Below are positions 1-10,231 of a stretch of DNA of 64,000 nt, piece after piece. Numbering within the stretch: the first letter of the stretch is position 1; every line of letters begins with the position of its first letter. The notes below the pieces were generated by a model. It saw only the letters and a list, made by a program, of their open reading frames with translations. It searched no databases and was not told the DNA's origin. The stretch is from Gongronella butleri (Eukaryota > Mucoromycota > Mucoromycetes > Mucorales > Cunninghamellaceae): assembly GCA_025201375.1 (NCBI GenBank), contig JAIWZP010000080.1, positions 38,474 to 102,473 on the forward strand. Reading direction: 5' to 3'. Position numbers and translations under genes: made by a program.

Positions 1-2665
1 CGCGTCGTCCAGGTCCTTTGCCGTTTCGGGGTCAATGCTGAACACGCGATGCTCGCGCAAGTCGCGACGCGTCTTGTACTCCTTGGCCGGGATGCGCCAT
101 GGAGTCTTGGGCAGGCACTTTAGCGCCTGGTCGCTGAAGCCAGCGTCCAAAATATTGTTGTCGGCAAGAATGCACAACTCGTTCACCTTGACATCCCCAA
201 TGGCACCAACATGTCGAAGTAATTTGCCAAAAGGATGCGAGCTGTCAATCGGCCACCGGCTGAGTCGCACCTAAAAAGATAAAAAAAAAGGTGGAAAAAA
301 AAGGGGAAATAAGCATTTCTTGTCACACACGCAATTCCATTGACGACCAATGACTTACGGCAAAGATCTCGCGTTCAAAGGCGGTGGGATTGGCCATGAA
401 TTCATCGGATGCCTGTGCGCGAGGGATGGCCATCAAAGGGATGCGCTTATCGGTCGGCTTGAACCAAAGGGGCCCACCTGCAGCGACAGGGTCGTTGGGA
501 TTATCACCAGGACGCATGCGGTGCAGCGTGCTATGAAAAAAAAAAAAAGCAAAAATGAGCATTGAGGTCACTTTTTTTTTTTTGAAAAAAAGAAAAAAAA
601 AGCCTGTTTTTCCTTCTTACCCTGTGTGTTGCTGCTCATCCATGCGCTGCAGGATGCCAACGACGCGTCCGCAGAATTTGGGCTTGCGGTCATCATCGTC
701 ATCATCATCCTCGTCGTCGTCATTGCCGGCGACGGACGGCGTCTTGTTCATTTCATTCAGCGACGCGATTTCTTGCGCGACATCCAGCTCAAGGCGGTCC
801 GTATCGGTCTCGTCATCGGCAATCTCGTCATCAATTCCATTGACTTGATCGTCCTGAGCTTCCGCGGCATCCAATTCCTCTTGTTTTTGTTGTTTTTGGC
901 GGCGCTCGGCTTGCTCCATGTCTTTTTTCTGCTGCTTTCCCTTGTCCTTGGCCTTTTTGCGGTCCCAGACGGTGGCTACATCCAGCAATTGCACGACAAC
1001 GAGGTCATCTTCCAGCGCGCGATTGCGATCGCGGCTCCCAAAGATAAAGATGTCCGCCGGCAAGTTGTCCGACGTCACATAGCTCTCGTTGCGATTGCGA
1101 CGATTGATGCGCAGCATGCCAGAGAAAAACACGCCGTCGTCAATGCCTTTGCGCAGCGCCTCAGGCGACAAGTAGCGGTCAAACTTTGGGCGGCGCCTGC
1201 CAATGCCAGGGCGTATCGCGTCATCAGGATGCACATATTCCTCTGCAATAAAAAAAAGAAAAAAGTTGGATAAGAATGCATGAAAAGCAGGAGAAAACAA
1301 GCGCGTCGTTACCTTGCTTTTCCTTTGCCACCTGGTGCTTTTGCTGATTTTCCTTTGGATGCTGCTTTCCCTTTGGATGCTGCTTTTCCTTTGGATGCTG
1401 CTTTTCCTTAAGATGCTGCTTTTCCTTAAGATGCTGCTTTTCCTTGGGATGCTGCTTTTTGGCAGACTCCGGCGTGGCCTCCTTTGCGGCATTGTCCGTG
1501 CGTTCCTCCGCGGCTATGAACAAAAGGAAATTGAGACGGATTGAGAGAAATTTCAGGATGGCAAACGTCGTTTTTACCTTGTTTGACTTTCTTCTTTTTC
1601 TTCTTTTCGCGGCTAGGCTTGGGTGGCGCCATATCCAGAGGAGCGGCAGCTTGTTGCGAACCCTCGGCAACACTGGGAGCGTCCGCCACAGGGGCCTCTG
1701 CAGCTTCAGACACCGAGGTACGCTTCTTTTTGTCTAAATACGCAAAAGTGAGCCAAATGTCTCTCTCTCTCTCTTTTTTTTTTTTGATGCAAGTTCCACC
1801 CTACCCTTCTTTTTCTTCTTTTTTTTGTCCTCCTTGTCGGCAGGATGAGCGCGTGTTTCGTCGGTGTGAGTGCCCTTTTCGGCTGGCGCAGGCTGTTGGC
1901 GCGGGATCTGTGGTTGTGGCTGATTTTGCTGATTTTGCTGATCTTGCTGCGGCACATCGGTGTGCTTTTGATCCTCATGTGCTGCGGCGGGCTTTTTCTT
2001 GCGATTGCGCTTTCGTTTGGGCTTGGCAGCCTCTGCGTTCGCTTGGTCTTGCGTATTTTGATGCGATTTTGCTTGTGGATGTGCGTCGGTCGAGGTGGCC
2101 GTCGATGCCGACGACCTGCGGCGCTGGTCGTGTTGTTGTGGCTCCTTTTTGAGCTCATTGTCTGCGGCAGGGGGCTTTTGTGCGGGTCCCTTTGCGCGTG
2201 CGGCCGGGCGCTTGGCCAAAGATGCCATGGACTCCATGGATGATGACTCTGGTGCCTTGTTCTCCTGAAGCAATGGCGGCGCACGCTTCTCGTGCGCATC
2301 ATCCATCGCCAACGGCCCCGCGGACGCGCGCACAAAGTGGTCGCTCAGCGTCGAGCCCTTGACCGGGCGGTCATGGCTGGGGTTTCCACTGCTTTGGTAC
2401 CTAACCTGCGGCTTGTTTGCCTTCAATGATTTTTTCGACGACGACGCGAGGTCCGCATAATCGACTTCTTCGGTGTCTTCGACTACAACACGGCGCGTGG
2501 GCCGTGTCCGCCCACCGGCAAAGACAGGCAGCGTCTTTCTGTTCGTTTTGTCCGCAAGTGCATCACTCTAAGTAGGGGAAAAAAAGAAAGCTGGATGAGC
2601 GCATTGTATCTTTTGCATTTTGCATCCATACGGCTTACCTGATGCGGGTGTTGCGGTGTCGACAT
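1..2665 (-). CDS. DIS3L2: DIS3L2/SSD1-family 3'-5' exoribonuclease, N-terminal part (C-terminus beyond the window)
   Basis: RNase II-family protein; DIS3L2 degrades uridylated RNA in the cytoplasm, and fungal Ssd1 binds mRNAs of wall proteins. Exons (minus): 2665-2639, 2567-1805, 1733-1578, 1513-1313, 1242-621, 530-359, 270-1, with all phases closing to give 737 residues here. Residues 1 to about 390 are low-complexity, basic and Gln/Lys-rich, including a tandem KEKQHP/KEKQHL stretch. Cold-shock domain 1 follows (FDRYLSPEALRKG, then RNRALEDDLVVVQLL), split by an acidic linker. Then comes CSD2 (RIPLMAIPRAQ) and the start of the RNB domain, FSIDPETAKDLDDA, at the window edge. The Asp residues of this first catalytic motif are present, although ascomycete Ssd1 is reported to have lost catalytic residues. 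The 27-nt first exon could extend upstream in frame to about 2779, so the start is moderately sure. Confidence 0.9.
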
Positions 2666-3205
2666 GACCTTTTTGCGCGTAAAAAGAGGTTTAAAAGAGG
2701 AAAATGAGGGAAAGAGAAGAGGCGTCAGCCTTTTTTGGGGGATGCTCGAACGAGCGGCCCATCCGCATGTCGAATTCAAGCTCCGCCGTATTCTAAAGAC
2801 CGCCGCTACGCAGTTTTTTTTTTTTTTTTTTTGCGGGCAGCCAATTGACGCGGGGTCTAACCTTTTTTAAGGATGTCATCTTTGAAAGAAGAAGAAAGAA
2901 AAAAAATAAATAGCACGAGACGTGTCGCGTCGCGGTCAGGCGGAAGGGCACGAGCGTGGGCATGGGAAGTAGGAGGGCAACAAAAAAAGTGTCATTTTAT
3001 TACTGCGCTGTGTGGCAATTGACGAATTACGTGGCTCTTTTTGCCAGAAAGCACGTGAACAAAGGGGCACAAAAAAAGGAGGGTGGAATTGGCAATTTTG
3101 TCGGTCGCCTCGCTTTTCTTTCCTTTTTGTTTTTCCTCGTCTTTTTTCCCTCTTTTTTTTTCCTTTTTCTTTCTTTCCCCTCTTTTTCTCTTTTTATTCA
3201 GCTTG
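2666..3205. promoter_or_regulatory. Divergent intergenic region between the DIS3L2-like and ZUP1-like genes
   Basis: 540-bp spacer between divergently transcribed genes, so it should hold both promoters. It contains a run of T at about 2815-2832, purine-rich tracts around 2880-2905 and a T/C-rich stretch at 3115-3200 just before the ZUP1-like start. No clear TATA box or coding sequence was seen. Confidence 0.4.
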
Positions 3206-4822
3206 ATGGCGTCTTCTGATTGTCTCTCAAGTGCCCCTTCCCTTGTCCAGCCAGGTACACGCCATTGCCCTGGTGGCTCCAGCCGATCTGACCGAACGTG
3301 CGCACTTTTTTTTTTTTTTTCCCTTCTAGACACTCCCCTTCAAGACTCGAGCCCTCTTCTCGCCAAGGTGCGCTCTCTTTCCCCCCCCTCTTCTTTTACT
3401 CCCTTTTTTTCGTGACTGACCCTCTTTTCTAGCGCAAGCAGCGTCAGGTCGATATGCTGAACGATCAGGATACCAAGCGAACGGCTCGCCATCGCCAGGA
3501 CGCCTCCTTGTGGCTGCAAGTCAAGGCGATGAACCAATCTAGCCGCACGGCGGGTAAGAAAAAAAAAAAAAAACTGGCCGCCAATCACCATTGGTTGCAT
3601 TTTTTTTTTTGCAATTCCGCTCTTTTTGCTTGGTTAACTCATTTTTTTCGATTTTTTATTGTTTTAGGCGTGATTCCTCGTTTAGAGCCTCATTTTACTC
3701 GATTGAACAAGAAGGGCAAGACTGTCCATGCGTATTTGTGCAGTGCGCTCACGGACCACATTTCCACCGGCTTGTCCGACCTTGGGTGGGGCTGTGGCTA
3801 CCGCAATACCCAAATGCTCATGTCTTTTCTCGAGCGCACACGCCAAGATGGTCAATTGCTGCTTCCCCAAGTGTGCGACATTGCCGGCTTGCAAATTCTA
3901 CTAGAGCATGCCTGGCAGGAAGGTAAAAAAAGAAGAAAAAAAAAAGAGAAAAAAAAAAGAGGGATCGACCCCATTTGGCAACGAAAACAAAAAAAAATAA
4001 AAAAAAGATGGAAAAATTTGTCAGCTCACCATTGTCATGTTTTCTTTGCTTTGGGGGATAGGATTCGATCCTGTTGGCGCCAAGCAACTGCAACAGCATG
4101 TGCACAAGACGCGCAAATGGATTGGGACGACCGAGGTGTATAGCATGCTTGCATTTTTGGGGATCCGGTCGACGATTTTGGATTTCCACGCGCCATCCGG
4201 TCCGCACAACCACCACGAGAGTCTGATGGACTGGATCCAGGCGTACTTTGAAGCCGGTGTCAAGAGCAATTCGAAAAAGACGGTGTACATGACGAATCGC
4301 CCGCCTTTGTACCTGCAGCACGCCGGCCATAGTCGCACTGTGATTGGCATTGAGATTCTCAAGGACGGCAAGCGCAACCTGATTTTGTTTGACCCTGGCA
4401 GGCGCATGCTGCGGTCGTATCGCCATGCGTCTTCGTCTTCTTCTTTGCCCAATTCCGCGGCCGCCGTGGACCCTGCCACGAGCTTGCCGTCACCCAGCTC
4501 GACTAATTCCGACGACGATAATGCGAGCCAGGACGTGGTCGACGTGGAAGAAGCCGACGACGAGGATCAAAAGAGCTTTGCCGCGCGCCTGCTTGCCGGC
4601 ATCACCCAGCATACCCATCTCCCCGCCAATTTGCTCCGCCCGTTCCGCGTCGATGCCAAAACCATCGCAAAGAACAAACAATACCAGGTCCTCGTCCTTG
4701 GCCAAGTCGTCGACGATCGCCAAAACGGCGGCTACCTCTATTGGGACGAGAAATGCGGCTATTTGCTCGATGACCAGGAACGCGAAGCCCGGAAGCGTGT
4801 CACCAGCATCCCAATGGCATAA
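3206..4822 (+). CDS. ZUP1: ZUP1/Mug105-like peptidase (C78 family)
   Basis: Cysteine peptidase of the ZUFSP/C78 family. Human ZUP1 cleaves K63-linked ubiquitin chains in genome maintenance, and fission yeast Mug105 is the short fungal relative. Exons: 3206-3254, 3330-3367, 3433-3553, 3668-3922, 4062-4822; 407 residues. The catalytic Cys (about residue 112) lies in DLGWGCGYRNTQM. The WIGTTEVYSMLAFLG segment, the catalytic-type His in GHSRTVIGIE (about 244) and LILFDPG (about 265) follow in family order. A Ser/Asp/Glu-rich insert lies at about 275-320. There are no obvious N-terminal zinc fingers, unlike animal ZUP1. The first two small exons (49 and 38 nt) are predicted only from splice sites and phase and are the least certain part; the peptidase core is secure. 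Confidence 0.88.
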
Positions 4823-5092
4823 AAAAAAAAAAGAAAAGAAAAAAATAAAAAAGACAGAGCGCGCTCTTTGTGTGTGTATTTTTTTTTTGTTTTTGGTCTT
4901 CCGAGTCCAACGTGCTTTTATTGTCATGCAGCCAAGCGGCCATCCAATCACTTTTGCCGCGGTCGCTCAGTCTCACACCCCCAAAAAGCCATGTTTATTC
5001 CTTCGTCGCCACTTTTTTCTCGCTCTTTCCTCTTTCTTCTTTCCTTTTCTTTTTCTTTTTTTTCGCTTTCTTTCATTTTTTTTTTTGACGTT

Positions 5093-5855
5093 ATGTATCG
5101 TTTGACTCGCTCGCAACTGTCCCGCTGGTCCCAGCACTCGCTGTACAAGGTAAATCGTTCTGCGAGAACTTGGGGGGCGGCGCCCGTCGCCCGCCGGGAA
5201 CCAAAACTTCGCTCGTTTTTTTTTTTTCTCTCTCTCGTTTTTGTCTTTTTTTTTTTTTTTTTTTTCTCACGTTCCCCCGTCATTTATTTAGCCTGTGCAG
5301 CGCCTTCCCTTTGTTGTGGGGCAGCGTTATGAAAGGTGAGCGAGGAAAAAAAACAGGAAAGCGCTTTAAAAAGAGCAAATGAGATGAATGGACACGCGTT
5401 TATGCGTTTTTTTTTTCGTTTTATTTCTTAGCCAAAAAGTGCAAGGGCAGGTGATTGGCATTGACCTGGGTACGACCAACAGCTGTGTGTCTGTGATGGA
5501 AGGCAAGACACCACGCGTGATTGAGAATGCCGAGGGTGGACGCACGACGCCGTCTGTTGTCGCATTTACCAAGGATGGCGAGCGGCTCGTGGGCCTCCCC
5601 GCCAAGCGCCAGGCCGTGGTGAATCCCGAAAACACACTATTTGCCACCAAGCGCCTCATTGGTCGCAAATTCACAGACGCCGAAGTCCAGCGTGACGTCA
5701 AGGAAGTCCCTTATAAAATCGTCGCGCACACCAATGGTGACGCCTGGGTCGAGGCCCATGGCAAGAAATACTCGCCTGCGCAAATCGGTGCCTTTGTCGT
5801 CGGCAAAATGAAGGAGACCGCAGAGAGCTACCTCGGCAAAAAGGTGCAAAACGCA

Positions 5856-5892
<37 letters not shown>

Positions 5893-7743
5893 CCAAAAAA
5901 AAAGGGAAGGGCATGGAGGGAAAAAAAAGCGACCCGCGCCATTCGGACTAACACGCGTTTTTCTCTCTCTAAAAAAAAACAAGTGGTGACGGTGCCTGCG
6001 TATTTCAACGATTCGCAGCGACAAGCGACCAAAGATGCTGGCACCATTGCCGGTCTGAATGTGCTACGCGTCATCAATGAGCCGACGGCTGCCGCGCTTG
6101 CGTACGGCATCGACCGCGGCCAAGGCACCGACAAGCAGATCGCCGTCTACGACTTGGGCGGCGGCACGTTTGATATTTCCATCCTCGAGATTCAATCCGG
6201 CGTGTTTGAGGTCAAATCCACCAATGGCGATACCCATCTTGGTGGCGAAGACTTTGACATTTCCCTCGTGCGATGGATGATCAACGAATTTAAAAAAGAT
6301 GTAAGGAGGTTCCCATCGTATTGATTGTTTTTATCTCACTTTTTTTTTTATTTTTTATTTCATTGTCCAGTCTGGCATTGACTTGAGCAACGATCGTATG
6401 GCTGTGCAGCGCATCCGTGAGGCGGCAGAGAAAGCCAAGATTGAGCTGTCGTCGACGGTGCAGGTAACGAGAAAAATGAGAAAAATGAGAAAAACGATGG
6501 TGTTTGCGCGTTTTTTTTTGTTTACACTTTTTTTTATATGTTAGACGGACATCAATTTGCCTTTCATCACGGCGGATGCGTCGGGTCCCAAGCATCTGAA
6601 CACCAAGTTGTCGCGCAGCAAGTTTGAAGAGATGGTGGGTCCGCTTGTGGATCGGACGGTGGAGCCATGTCGCAAGGCACTCAAGGACGCCAATGTGAAA
6701 CCTGCCGATATTGGCGAGGTGATTCTTGTGGGTGGCATGTCGCGCATGCCCAAGGTGCAGACGCTTGTGCGTGAGATTTTTGGACGTGACGCGACCAAGA
6801 GCGTGAATCCCGATGAAGCCGTTGCCATTGGCGCTGCGATCCAAGGCGGTGTGCTTGCCGGATCGGTGACGGATCTCTTGTTGTTGGACGTGACGCCGCT
6901 GTCGCTCGGCATTGAGACGCTGGGTGGCGTGTTTACGCGTCTGATCAACCGCAACACGACGATCCCCACCAAGAAATCGCAAATCTTCTCGACGGCGGCC
7001 GATGGACAGAATGCCGTGGACATCAAGGTGTACCAGGGCGAGCGTGAGCTTGTGCGCGACAACAAGATGCTGGGCAACTTCCAATTGACAGGCATCCCGC
7101 CCGCACCGCGTGGTGTGCCGCAAATCTCGGTGGAATTCGACATTGACGCCGACGGCATTGTCAATGTGAGTGCCAAAGACAAAGCTACTGGCAAGGACCA
7201 ATCCATGACCATTGCCGCGTCGTCCGGTCTGTCCGAACAAGAAATCGAGAGCATGGTCCAGCAGGCCGAGGAAAATGCAGAGGCCGATAGGAAACAGCGC
7301 GAAACCATTGAAATGGCAAATCGCGCCGATTCCGTCGCCGCAGATACCGAAAAGGCCCTCGATGACTTCAAGGACCAACTCGACAATGCAGAGGCCCAGG
7401 GTTTGCGTGCACAGATCCAAGCCTTGCGTGAAGATGTCACAAAGGCACAGGCCGGCGAATCAGACGCCTCGCCAGACGCACTAAAGGCAAAGATCGACGA
7501 ATTGCAGCAATCCAGCCTGAAGCTCTTTGAAATGGTCTACAAACAAGTAAGTTTTTAAAAAGTGGAAACAATCCATTCTGACGCGCCATTGATTTTTTTT
7601 TTTTTTTTTAGCGTGCTCAGCAAGCCGATAGCGGCAGTGCCAGCAGCGGCGACGCCGCAGGTGGCTCGTCATCGTCATCGAGCAACACCACTGAGGGCGA
7701 ATATCGCGACATCCATGACAAGGACGACAAGGATAAGAAATAA
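5093..7743 (+). CDS. SSC1: Mitochondrial Hsp70 chaperone (Ssc1 type)
   Basis: ATP-driven chaperone of the mitochondrial matrix: import motor of the TIM23 complex and folding of imported proteins. Exons: 5093-5149, 5292-5335, 5432-5856, 5984-6300, 6371-6463, 6545-7546, 7612-7743; 689 residues, normal for mtHsp70. The first roughly 40 residues are Arg/Ser/Gln-rich without acids ([14 protein letters not shown]), a typical presequence. The nucleotide-binding domain shows [12 protein letters not shown], the phosphate-2 motif [11 protein letters not shown] and [11 protein letters not shown]. The substrate domain begins after [14 protein letters not shown], the mitochondrial/bacterial DnaK form. The C-terminal tail is Ser-rich and ends charged (HDKDDKDKK) without an HDEL or EEVD signal, which excludes ER and cytosolic Hsp70. 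Intron 3 starts with about 30 A residues. Confidence 0.97.
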
Positions 7744-7890
7744 GCGGTCCACCGATGATTTCCATACAATGCAGAATAAAAATTGGTTTGCTTTTTCTCA
7801 ACATCTGATCATAATTTTGGCCCCATTTACATGATCCAAATCTGGGGTCAATTGGATGGCATCCATCGGGACAAAATTATGCACTTGAGT

Positions 7891-8176
7891 ATTTTCTGGC
7901 GTGAAGCCGCGTTTTTAAGTCCATTATGTAACTATAGCGCCCCCGAAACGCGTTTTAATATGAAATGGCGCGCTAGAAACGTTGAATGGGATCCACGGCG
8001 GGTTGAAAAGTATCTTTTGACACGGACTAATATATGCAATTGATTAATTTTGGCGTGAAACCACGTTTTCTAGTCCATTAAGCAACCGCAGCGCCTCGAA
8101 ACGCATTTAATAGGAAACGGCGCGCTCGAAACGTCGAATGGGATCCAAGTCGCGTTGAAAAATATCATTTGAGGCG
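7891..8176. repeat. Two degenerate tandem copies of a ~130-bp unit (period ~155 bp)
   Basis: Unit 1 (about 7895-8022) and unit 2 (about 8049-8176) share, in order, TGGCGTGAA-CC-CGTTTT, AGTCCATTA, CGAAACGC-TTTAATA, GGCGCGCT-GAAACGT, GAATGGGATCCA and GTTGAAAA-TATC-TTTGA. Similarity is clear but interrupted by substitutions and small indels, so the duplication is old. Unit 2 abuts the dispersed repeat copy 1 and appears to be its terminal segment duplicated. Confidence 0.8.
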
Positions 8177-8895
8177 TTCCACGCGCCAATCAAAATTTCG
8201 TCGTCGCGAGCCTCCAAAACCAAAATTGAAAAATCAGGTCTCCAGAATTCCGCCAAACTCGCACATAAGATGAAGCACATGAAGAAACCACGGAAAGCGA
8301 TAAAAAAGAGTGGGGTCCATCAGCTGAGTAGCGAGCAAAGCGATTTTAGCTAAAATTTCAAAAGCGAATTGCACGGGAAAAACGCGCTCGTGGAGCCGCG
8401 CTGACGCGTCCACTAGCAAGAATCACCCCAGATCCATGAAATTGATAGAGCACAGGCGCGTGTCACTCCATGTCTGACACGATTTATCACGCGCCCAAGT
8501 TGCCCCGCAAAAGCGCTGGTCGCGTCAATTCTGCGTGCAACAAGTTTTTGCAGTGATCATCGATATCCAAGTACGCAGCAGCCCGTGCTCTTTCTGATGA
8601 TCTGTGTTTCGCGGCTCTGTGACCAATTTTCGTCGACTTTTCCTTGACGCGAAAAAAAGAGGCAAATTCCAATTTACGCGAAACCCAGTCGATGCACCCC
8701 AGCGTTTTATTGCATTATTGTTGGTTAAAGCGACGTGTTTACCACGTGTATGAATGGCGTGGCGATCTGAGGACATAAACTTGAGCGATTTCAAACCCTC
8801 GACTGCACCCCTTGGAAAATCCGTGATTTTTGAAAATGGCGATTGCTCGACATCTAGCGAATGCCATGCTGCAAGAGTGGGCTCATTTGAACGAG
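8046..8895 (-). repeat. Dispersed repeat family, copy 1
   Basis: Read on the minus strand, this stretch aligns collinearly with 16920-17705 and 55715-56425. Shared blocks in order: TTCCAAGGGGT-CAGT; CAATAAAA followed by a GACTGGGTTTCG-like motif; AGAAAGAGCACGG-CTGCTGCGTA; GTGCAATTCGC-TTTGAAATTTTAGCT; GATGGACCCCA; GAATTCTGGAGACCTGATTT. Minus-strand frames contain open stretches of 196 codons (8525-9115) and 61 codons (8234-8419). Parts resemble the other copies at protein level, for example SNEP-L--W-SLD and LLVDASA. It may be a decayed gene or transposon of unknown type. Confidence 0.8.
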
Positions 8896-9317
8896 AACAA
8901 ATAGCATGATCTGCAGTAAGACAGGCTTTCCAATTAGTCAAGAATTTGTCGACTAACGACCAAACTACCAAAATAAAGTGCAATTCATCATTTTCTCGCC
9001 GTCTAATAGAGTCATGGCCACTTTTAAAGCACAACGCAACAATGATGGTATAAAAAATGACTACCTGTAGCACTTTTGGATATTTCATCAGGCAAAAAAA
9101 ATCAGGGTGTTTCAAGATTTTTGTGAAAAGCGACGCCCTTTTTTTTTTTGCACATGCAGCGCGCTGAGTCAGCGGCGGAGCGGGTCAATTGGGCCAATGG
9201 GCGAGCGGCGCCTGTTGTCGACGCATGGGGTTCATTTTAAGGTGTAGCGTAGTGTGAGTGTGGGGTGCAATTGCTGCTGACTGGCGCTTTTTTCTCCCTT
9301 TTATCTTTTTTTTCTCC

Positions 9318-10231
9318 ATGACGGACCGATCCAAACGCCTGCTCCCACCTTGGCTATTGCGTCTGCTGGGCCTGACGTCCATTGCCACGCTGCTTGTTGC
9401 GATTTACTTTGCCGTCACACGATCCCGTAAGAGTATTGGCAGCCGTGGCGACTCTTCGTCGTCTTCGCAGGTAAACTTTTTTTTCTTTACTGTCTCTTTT
9501 TGCCTCACCTTTTTTTCCCTTGATAGTCCTCTACGTCCAATGGCAAAAAGGCGGCAAAAATGAAGCGACGACGCGTGACATTATCGCTGAAAAATGTAAG
9601 AATGAACAAAAAATCGCCAAGAGAAGCAATGATGAGGCCTGGACAGCAATGCTTGGCCAATGGCATGATCTGCGCATGTACACGGAAGCAGAAAGATGAG
9701 GCCCATACATGTGACAGATGTCCAATGGATGGCAGCTCGCGTGAACTCACGACTTTTTCTTTTTTTTTTTTCCTTTCTTTCTTTTCTATTTAGACGGTGC
9801 TTTGGAACCCGTCCAACGACATGGAAAATAGCGTGCACGCGTTCAAATCGGACGCGCTGACGTTTTTGAAAGCGCTTGTGCGGCAGCACGAGGTGTACAT
9901 TGTTGCGCAGGTGAACAATGATGAGGAACGCGAGCAACTTGCGGCGCTGCTGGAGGAGACGCCCCTGGAAGGCTTTGATCCGCGCAAGATTGTGTGGTGC
10001 GAGAAGGAGGAGGGCAAGGTGCACCTTGTGCGCCACCTCGAGAGCCAGATCCACATCGAGGGCGGCTGGGAACAGGATGACGGCGAGGACGTCGTGCGCC
10101 AGCTCAAGCCCTTTGTCCCAAAGATCATCTGGGTCCAGAAACAATCAAGACACGTGCCATTGGGCGCCAGTGTCGAGATGGTCCAGGATGTCGTAGATAC
10201 CTCTTTTGCAAAAGACGTCCTTGCCCAATAA
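9318..10231 (+). CDS. PEX22: Peroxin-22-like protein (membrane anchor of Pex4)
   Basis: Pex22 anchors the ubiquitin-conjugating enzyme Pex4 on the peroxisome and activates it for Pex5 ubiquitination and recycling. Exons: 9318-9470, 9527-9595, 9794-10231; 219 residues. One N-terminal membrane segment (LTSIATLLVAIYFAV, about 18-34) is followed by a Ser-rich linker and a Rossmann-like Pex4-binding domain. That domain starts with RRRVTLSLKNTVLWNPS and continues with VYIVAQVNNDEE, GFDPRKIVWCE, EGKVHLVRHLE and a closing LKPFVPKIIWV. Order and motifs match fungal and plant Pex22. Intron 2 (198 nt) is longer than most introns here. The stop codon lies inside an AATAAA signal (10227-10232). Confidence 0.88.

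Larger units (their letters stand above)
7744..9317. other. Spacer with repeat copy 1 and a tandem duplication
   Basis: Non-genic. An AATAAA polyadenylation signal for the Hsp70 gene lies at about 7774. The stretch 7891-8176 is a degenerate tandem duplication and 8186-8895 is copy 1 of the three-copy dispersed repeat (listed separately). The remainder, 8900-9317, holds no recognisable gene; a T-run and T/C-rich DNA precede the Pex22 start. Confidence 0.6.

Noticed and set aside
6290..7420. 376-codon minus frame opposite mitochondrial Hsp70
   Set aside because: It is the antisense shadow of a clear Hsp70 exon with a biased third codon position; the plus strand matches the family throughout.
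9629..9700. Intronic C/D-box snoRNA in Pex22
   Set aside because: A C-box-like ATGATGA is present but no D-box CTGA or terminal stem was found.
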